64,000 nt of DNA. It comes from Gossypium raimondii (lineage: Eukaryota > Streptophyta > Magnoliopsida > Malvales > Malvaceae). Below the pieces are notes generated by a model. The model was not told where the DNA came from and made no database searches. It saw only the letters and a program-made list of their open reading frames with translations. A program made the position numbers and the translations under genes. The number at the start of each line of letters is the position of its first letter. The stretch's first letter is position 1. Below are positions 57,501 through 64,000 of this stretch, piece after piece. The stretch covers positions 372,001 to 436,000 of the forward strand of contig NC_068567.1 in the NCBI RefSeq assembly GCF_025698545.1. The letters run 5' to 3'.

Positions 57501-60500
57501 TGCATGTGAAGCACATGAGACTCTTCCTCAAAGTGCTGAATTTCCTGCTGATGTGTTTACTTCTTGTCTTACTACACCTATCAAAATGGCATTGAGATGG
57601 TAAAAGTTCTCATTTGATATGCTTGATTAGGACTTAGTGCTACATTTAATACTCAAATAGTATTTGCCTATTTGCCAAGCTAAATATTATCTCCTTTGTA
57701 TTTGCATCTTGAATTAACTTTTACTAAGTTTTTCTGTTTGCTTTTCATTGTTTCTGGATTTTTAAACATGGTATTCACCTTATTGAGCAGTTTTAATAAT
57801 TTGCTCATCTGATTTTAATTTATTTAATTATTTTGTGTAAAATGAGCTTATTAATGTTCTGATGGTTGTTATCTCTTCCAGGTTTTGTACACGTTCATTG
57901 CTTCATGAGTCTCTTGACTCTTCACTTATTGATAAAATTCCTGGCCGTCAAAATGACCGTAAAACACTTCTAGGGGAATTGAACTGGATATTTACTGCAG
58001 TGACAGACACAATTGCTTGGAATGTTCTTCCTCATGGTAGTTCTTTCAGTGTATTGATCAGTTGTGTGCCTTCTTTTATTTAAGCGGTTCCTGTATTCTA
58101 ATCTATTTAATCAACTCTTCCTTTTGTGATGCAGACCTTTTCCGAAGGTTGTTTAGACAGGATTTACTAGTTGCCAGTTTGTTCAGAAATTTTTTGCTTG
58201 CCGAGAGGATTATGCGCTCTGCAAATTGTTCTCCAATTTCTTACCCAATGTTGCCACCAACCCATCAGCACCATATGTGGTACTACAAGGGATATTGGCT
58301 TACTTTACAACTTGTTTCTCAGTTGTTTATTTTAAAATTTTCTTCGGTACATTCCAGGGATGCATGGGACATGGCTGCTGAAATTTGCCTTTCTCAGCTT
58401 CCGTCATTGGTTGAGGATCCTAATGCAGAGTTCCAGGTGTGGTTTTCTTCCAATTCCTTTGCTAATATTGATTTGTTATCCTGAATTTCGCTGACGTGTA
58501 TTGGATCCAGACAAGAATTGAGTAGCAGAATGAGAGGGTGCCTATTTGCTGCTCATCATGTTCCCTCATACCTGAGTGTACTTTTGTTTTGTTTCAGCCA
58601 AGTTCATTTTTCACTGAACAGCTGATAGCCTTTGAGGTATGGCTTGACCATGGATCTGAGCATAAAAAGCCACCAGAGCAATTGCCTATTGTGCTTCAGG
58701 TGCTGTAATCTTTCCTTGTCATTCTAGCAGTGTCGGCCATTGTTTGGTTGCCCTTCTTTATGGTGATTTCATATTGGTCAGATTTATGTTAAACAATTTT
58801 ACTCTATATCGAGTCCTCAGTGACCTAAGTTATTTTTTATTGTAAGGTGGGGAACTGGTCCTTCAGGATAATGGATGTCTATTGCCGTAGTTCCTAACCA
58901 CTTGATTTTTGGATTGAAATCCCATTTACTATGAATTTGAGCTGATTTGTTCTCATGAAGAGTAGTCTATGTTGAAGTACATCCATTATAGGTCTGCCTG
59001 CTTTTTAGGGCCACTAACAGTGACGTCCAAACAGTTCATATTTACTGTGGCTTAGTTATACAAAAAATTTAAATGTAATATCTGACCAGCTCACTATTGA
59101 TGTTTCAGGTTTTGCTTAGTCAATGTCATCGATTCCGTGCTCTAGTTCTTCTTGGAAGATTCCTTGATATGGGACCATGGGCTGTAGATCTGGTAGTTCT
59201 TTAGGGGTGTACTCTTCAGTATTTGCATTTCATTGTGTTTCATGCTGTTGTTTACTTACAGGGTGGATTCTGTTTTTAGGCCCTTTCTGTTGGAATATTT
59301 CCTTATGTTCTGAAGCTGTTGCAAACAACCACTCCAGAACTGCGTCAAATCCTTGTCTTCATTTGGACAAAAATTTTGGCACTTGATAAGGTGTTTTAGC
59401 TGATGCTTCATAAGTTTGGGATGAATATTTGTTTGCATATGTTAATGTAGCTCTTTATGCATACAATGTTACCTATGTACTGTGATAACATGCTGTAGCA
59501 TGTCCATGCCTGTCTTTCATTCTAGCATTTAAGGAGTTGTTAAGTGCTCTTATGTTGTTGTAGCAGTCAAACTTCTGTGGTTTCACTTCTTCTTGGTACC
59601 TGAATAATTATCTATTGATAGTTTGCTGTTTTTGTTTATTTACACTTAGGAATTGATTCTGCTTCTCTTATTAGGAATTGATTCTGCTTCTCTTATTCTA
59701 CTTGATGCTTTATTGCAGCACTATCATATTCCTTTTACCTACTACAATAGTAATTTTGAAATTCTGTCTTCCTTGTTTGCAGTCATGTCAGGTTGATCTT
59801 GTAAAGGATGGTGGTCATGTTTATTTCATTAGGTTTCTTAATAGTGCAGAGGCATATCCTGAACAGCGTGCAATGGCTGCATTTGTTCTGGCTGTCATTG
59901 TGGATGGTCATAGACGTGGCCAGGAAGCCTGTATTGAAGCAGGGTTAATCCAGGTGTGCTTGAAGCAGCTTCATGGTTTCACGCAAAATGAGGCCCAAAC
60001 TGAACCCTTATTGCTTCAGTGGCTTTGCCTTTGTCTTGGAAAGCTGTGGGAGGATTTTACTGAGGCTCAGACAATAGGTCTGCAGGCAGATGTGCCTGCA
60101 ATATGTGCTCCTCTACACTCTGAGCCTCAGCCAGAGGTATATCTTCTCTCTTATTTTATTTTTTTCCTTATAAATGGATAGTTTTCGGTTTTCTAAATAT
60201 AGACATTTGCAAAATTATAGAAGCTGTTTTATTTCAGGTTAGAGCTTCAGCAGTTTATGCATTAGCTACCTTGCTTGATGTTGGGTTTGACTCGTTTAGA
60301 GATGGTATTGGAGGGGATGAAGAATGTGATGATGTTGAAAAGAATAGAGCTGAGATGATTATAATTAAAAGCCTTTTGAATGTTGTTTCTGATGGAAGCC
60401 CTCTTGTCCGGGCAGAAGTTGCTGTAGGTATGTGGTGGTTATGTTCATTCATATTTCATATGTCAGGATTGGTAATTGCTTAACAGTTTTCTTCAGAGTT

Positions 60501-63500
60501 CTCTTCCCAATTATTAACATTAACGTGACAGGGTTGAATGAACATGACACAAACATGGCACTTTGAAACACCTTGAAAAGTTTCTATTGCTTTTGTAATT
60601 GGCTGATGATTTTACCTGTAATATATTCCAAAATCTAGGTCACTGTGAGGCGTTAGCTTCCTAGAATTCTTAAGATGATTGTTTCTATATATAACATTTC
60701 TGTTCTATGGTGTGACGTAAATCATTAGAGCAACTTGCAATTATAATCCTAGAATACTCTTCTTTTTTATGCATATTTTTCTCAGCCTCTGAAATCATCA
60801 TTAGAACCTACTATTTGCATGTTTTGTGCAAACATGATTCCTTGTCTTCAAATTGCTTTCTTTCCTGATTGGTGGTTGTGAGCGGGTGTTGTACAGATTC
60901 ACTCTGTCCCTGAACTATGTTGGTGGATCAGTTTTGATGCTTTGTTTGTCTGTGCAGCTCTGGCACACTTTGCCTTTGGACATAAGCAGCACCTCAAGTC
61001 AATTGCTGCTGCATATTGGAAACCTCAGCCTAATTCCCTGTTGAATTCATTGCCTTCACTGGCTAATATAAAGGGCACAGGAAGTGGAAATATAGTTTCT
61101 TCTCAGATTGGTCCTTTAACAGCCATGGTTCGGGATGGAAGGGTATCCACCAGCAGTCCTCTTGCTACTGCTGGAATCATGCATGGATCTCCATTATCCG
61201 ATGATTCATCTCAACTTTCTGATTCTGGAATACTGAATGATGGTGTCAGTAATGGGGAAGTTAATCATTCAAGGCCAAAACCTTTGGACAATGCAATGTA
61301 TTCACAGTGTGTACTGGCCATGTTTACTTTAGCTAGGGATCCATCTCCACGTGTAGCAAGTCTAGGACGGCGGGTTCTTTCCATTATTGGAATTGAACAA
61401 GTAACAAAATCTGTGAAGCCTGCTGGTAATAGTGCCTGGCCTAGTGATCCTGCAAATTCCTCATCAACCCCTAGTATTTCTGGATTAGCTCGTTCTTCTT
61501 CCTGGTTGGACATTAATGGAGGTAACTCTTTTGTTCTTCGTTTGTTCCCTGATATCTGCTTGCTATGATGCTATATTTTATTCTGGTTAGATATTAAAGT
61601 TACAGGATTTAATTGGGAGATGATATTGACAGGTCATATGGCTTTAACATTTAGAACTCCTCCTGTTAGCCCTCCTCGACAAAATTACTTGGCAGGAATT
61701 CGTAGGGTTTGCTCTTTAGACTTCAGGCCTCACCTGATGAATTCTCCGGACTCAGGATTGGCTGACCCACTTCTAGGCTCTGCTTCTGGATCAGAGCGCA
61801 GTTTACTTCCTCAGTCAACAATATATAATTTTAGTTGTGGCCACTTCTGCAAGTCTCTGCTTACTGCATCAGATGACAGTGAAGAACTATTGGCCAAAAG
61901 AGAAGAGCAGGAGAGATTTGCACTGGAGCATATTGCTAAGTGCCAGCACTCATGTATTCCTTTTGATTTGTATTTTTGTTCTTTTCATTCTATTCAAATG
62001 CCAATTTTTTACTTTGGAACTAATAGGTTTCTGATTTCCTGTGCTAGCTGTTAGCAAACTTAACAATAATAGTCAAATTGCTAGCTGGGATACAAGATTC
62101 GAGACAGGTACAAGAACTGCCTTGCTGCAACCTTTCTCTCCTATTGTGATTGCGGCAGATGAGAATGAACGGATCAGGTATGTGATTTATGTTTTTATGG
62201 ATTCCTAAAGCAAGTTAATTCCAATGTTACATGATTTGAGTTAACATGCCATAGCGAGTGGATTATTTTTACTCGTCTTAAACCTGTGGTTACGGGTTAC
62301 AATGATGTGCCTTGATAATTTGCTTGCGTTGACCGGTTATGGTGTGTGGTAATTGATCCAGATATTAAGTTGTACACCATAAATGCATCAATTCGATATA
62401 GGTTCTAGAAAAGATCAACAAGGTGGCAAGTTCTGATTGGCATTCACTGGGCGTGCATCTGATATAAACTCTTAAGAAGTTCTATACTTTGTGTTTCCTA
62501 GAAGATCTGAAATGAGTTAAGACTTAAGCGAGTTTGGAACTTCTCGGCCATATTAATTTTTTGGATTTTTTTTTCAGGGTATGGAATTATGAGGAAGCCA
62601 CCCTCCTCAATGGTTTTGATAATCATGATTTTCCGGAAAAGGGAATATCTAAACTTTGTCTTTTGAATGAGCTTGATGACAGCTTGTTGCTTGTTGCTTC
62701 AAGTAATATTCTTTACCACTTCTTTCTCCCAGTGTTTTTGCGAGGTTTTCTTTTTTCTAAAATTAGCTCGGGGCTGATCTTGTACAGGTGATGGAAATAT
62801 ACGGATTTGGAAAGATTATACACTGAGGGGGAAACAAAAACACGTTACCGCATTTTCTTCTATCCAAGGTCACAAACCTGGCATGCGGAGTTTGAATGCT
62901 GTTGTGGACTGGCAACAGCAGTCTGGATATCTCGTATGTATTTCTTCTAGACGGTTTTATCTCTAGGACATTATTGCCACTTACAATTTGATGCCTAATG
63001 TAGTTTTCTTCATTGCTCTGATGTTATGCTACTAGTATGCATCTGGAGAGATATCATCCATCATGCTTTGGGACTTGGATAAGGAGCAACTTGTTAATTC
63101 AATACCATCATCCTCGGATTGTAGTGTCTCGGCATTGGTGAGTCTTCAATCTCTTTCGCATATATTAATTTATGTTAAATGATTGGATTGAGCACGGTTA
63201 TATACATGTTGGTTGCGACAGGTGCCTTATAAAAATTAGTCCTCTCTATTCAACCGGACAAATTAGTCCTTGTACATTAGATCAAATAGCAAATTGGTCC
63301 ATCTGTTAAAAATTCCATCCATTTTTGCTATTAAAAATTGGTCCCTATACATCAGCATGAGGTATACATGGCACGCTACGTGTAACTATCTGGTTATTTC
63401 GTCAGTTACACCAGTTTTTAATAGTAGAAATGGATGAAAGTTTTAACAGAAATGACCAATTTCATTTTTGATTTAACGTATAGGGAGTAATTTGCTCATT

Positions 63501-63972
63501 TTTTGAGTGAAGGGGGCAAAATGCAATCTAACTCCTAGTGTAGGGGCTTCCTTGGTACTTTTACCATTCCTTATAAGAAAAAAGGAAAATTACGGCATAT
63601 AACTATTGAGTTGGCATATACGAGGGTATGCTTTAACTGAGAACATGCTATGTTGGAAAGTTTGTTAAGTTTTATTAGTTTGGATGCTTTCCCAAATATT
63701 GAGTTAAATGAACCTAATGTTAAACAAAGTTCTCGTTGAAGAAATTGAAGTGCCTTTGTGATTCTTCTCGTTCTATTTTGTTTTAAGATTTAGCTCTTAT
63801 ATTTAATCTTGTCATCAGATTTGTTTTGGTCATCGTTTTTTTTTGGGTAGTTCATCTTGTGTTGCATATTTTCTTCACATTAACAGGCTTCTTCTCAAGT
63901 CCATGCTGGTCAATTTGCAGCTGGTTTTGTGGATGGTTCTGTTAGACTATATGACATCCGGACACCCGACAT
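54557..63972 (+). CDS. RAPTOR1: RAPTOR (regulatory-associated protein of TOR), C-terminus outside window
   Basis: Twenty-one exons give 1,214 codons plus two bases: 54557-54886, 55970-56072, 56764-56846, 56931-57089, 57190-57306, 57442-57599, 57882-58036, 58135-58279, 58358-58436, 58598-58699, 59109-59192, 59280-59390, 59783-60136, 60238-60427, 60958-61521, 61633-61953, 62048-62177, 62578-62702, 62788-62933, 63036-63137, 63887-63972. All are GT-AG and in frame. RAPTOR is the substrate-binding scaffold of TOR complex 1. Its N-terminal caspase-like RNC domain (about 75-420) keeps FHYNGHGVP and [12 protein letters not shown]-like helical repeats follow (about 440-900), then WD40 blades ([27 protein letters not shown]). 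A Ser/Pro-rich linker (about 850-960) lies between. Known members are near 1,340-1,360 residues, so roughly 130-150 are missing to the right. No break is seen. Confidence 0.96.
63230..63570. repeat. MITE family B copy in RAPTOR intron 20
   Basis: The left arm (CCTTGTACATTAGATCAAAT, AGCAAATTGGTCCATCTGTT) pairs with the right arm (AACAGAAATGACCAATTTCA, ATTTAACGTATAGGGAGTAA). The centre contains GGCACGCTACGTGTAACTAT. The right end AGGGGCTTCCTTGGTACTTT closes it. This is one of the best-kept copies. Confidence 0.75.
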
Positions 63973-64000
63973 GTAAACATTCTGATCAATTTTTTATTTG

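Noticed and set aside
1-64000. CRISPR array, operon or bacterial mobile system
   Set aside because: The DNA is plant nuclear sequence with spliced genes; the repeats are dispersed or tandem without regular spacers.

Overview
The window is nuclear DNA of a flowering plant (eudicot). It is AT-rich, its genes are split by GT-AG introns, and the products are plant ones: a CYP71-type P450, a WEB-family coiled-coil protein, an S-domain lectin protein, a PYD4/AGT3-type aminotransferase and RAPTOR. The spaces between genes are packed with short diverged foldback elements and tRNA-headed SINEs. The style of these repeats reminds me of cotton (Gossypium, Malvales), but that is inference, not proof. There is no sign of bacterial, viral or organellar DNA.

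Left part (1-15 kb). A saposin-like gene runs off the left edge on the minus strand, with a long leader intron behind it. A stretch of foldback repeats follows, then a two-exon cytochrome P450 (5929-7504, +). A perfect 218-bp tandem duplication lies just downstream of the P450. Next is a two-exon WEB-family gene (8474-11003, -) with a minisatellite in its intron. About 4 kb of repeats separates it from a small intronless plant gene at 15039-15551 (+).

Middle part (15-47 kb). This region is gene-poor. It holds a four-exon HLH/ACT-like regulator gene (20085-22080, -) with two related foldback elements in one intron. It also holds a two-exon S-domain/PAN receptor-like gene without a kinase (35468-37571, -). 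Around them are at least nine copies or fragments of one SINE family, several foldback families, a 1,238-bp hAT-type element with a perfect 8-bp target duplication (30549-31786), a decayed RNase H fragment and a cluster of ACGT-core boxes near 38.9 kb.

Right part (47-64 kb). Two large plus-strand genes follow each other. The first is a nine-exon mitochondrial-type alanine--glyoxylate/beta-alanine aminotransferase (47068-52941), with one GC-AG intron. The second is the TORC1 scaffold RAPTOR (21 exons visible from 54557, cut by the right edge). From memory, Arabidopsis also has PYD4 next to RAPTOR1B, so this pair looks like conserved microsynteny. The RAPTOR leader carries two small upstream ORFs. 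The genes otherwise form no functional cluster. I found no clearly new biological system; the best leads are the RAPTOR uORFs, the repeat families with conserved interiors, and the intact hAT element.
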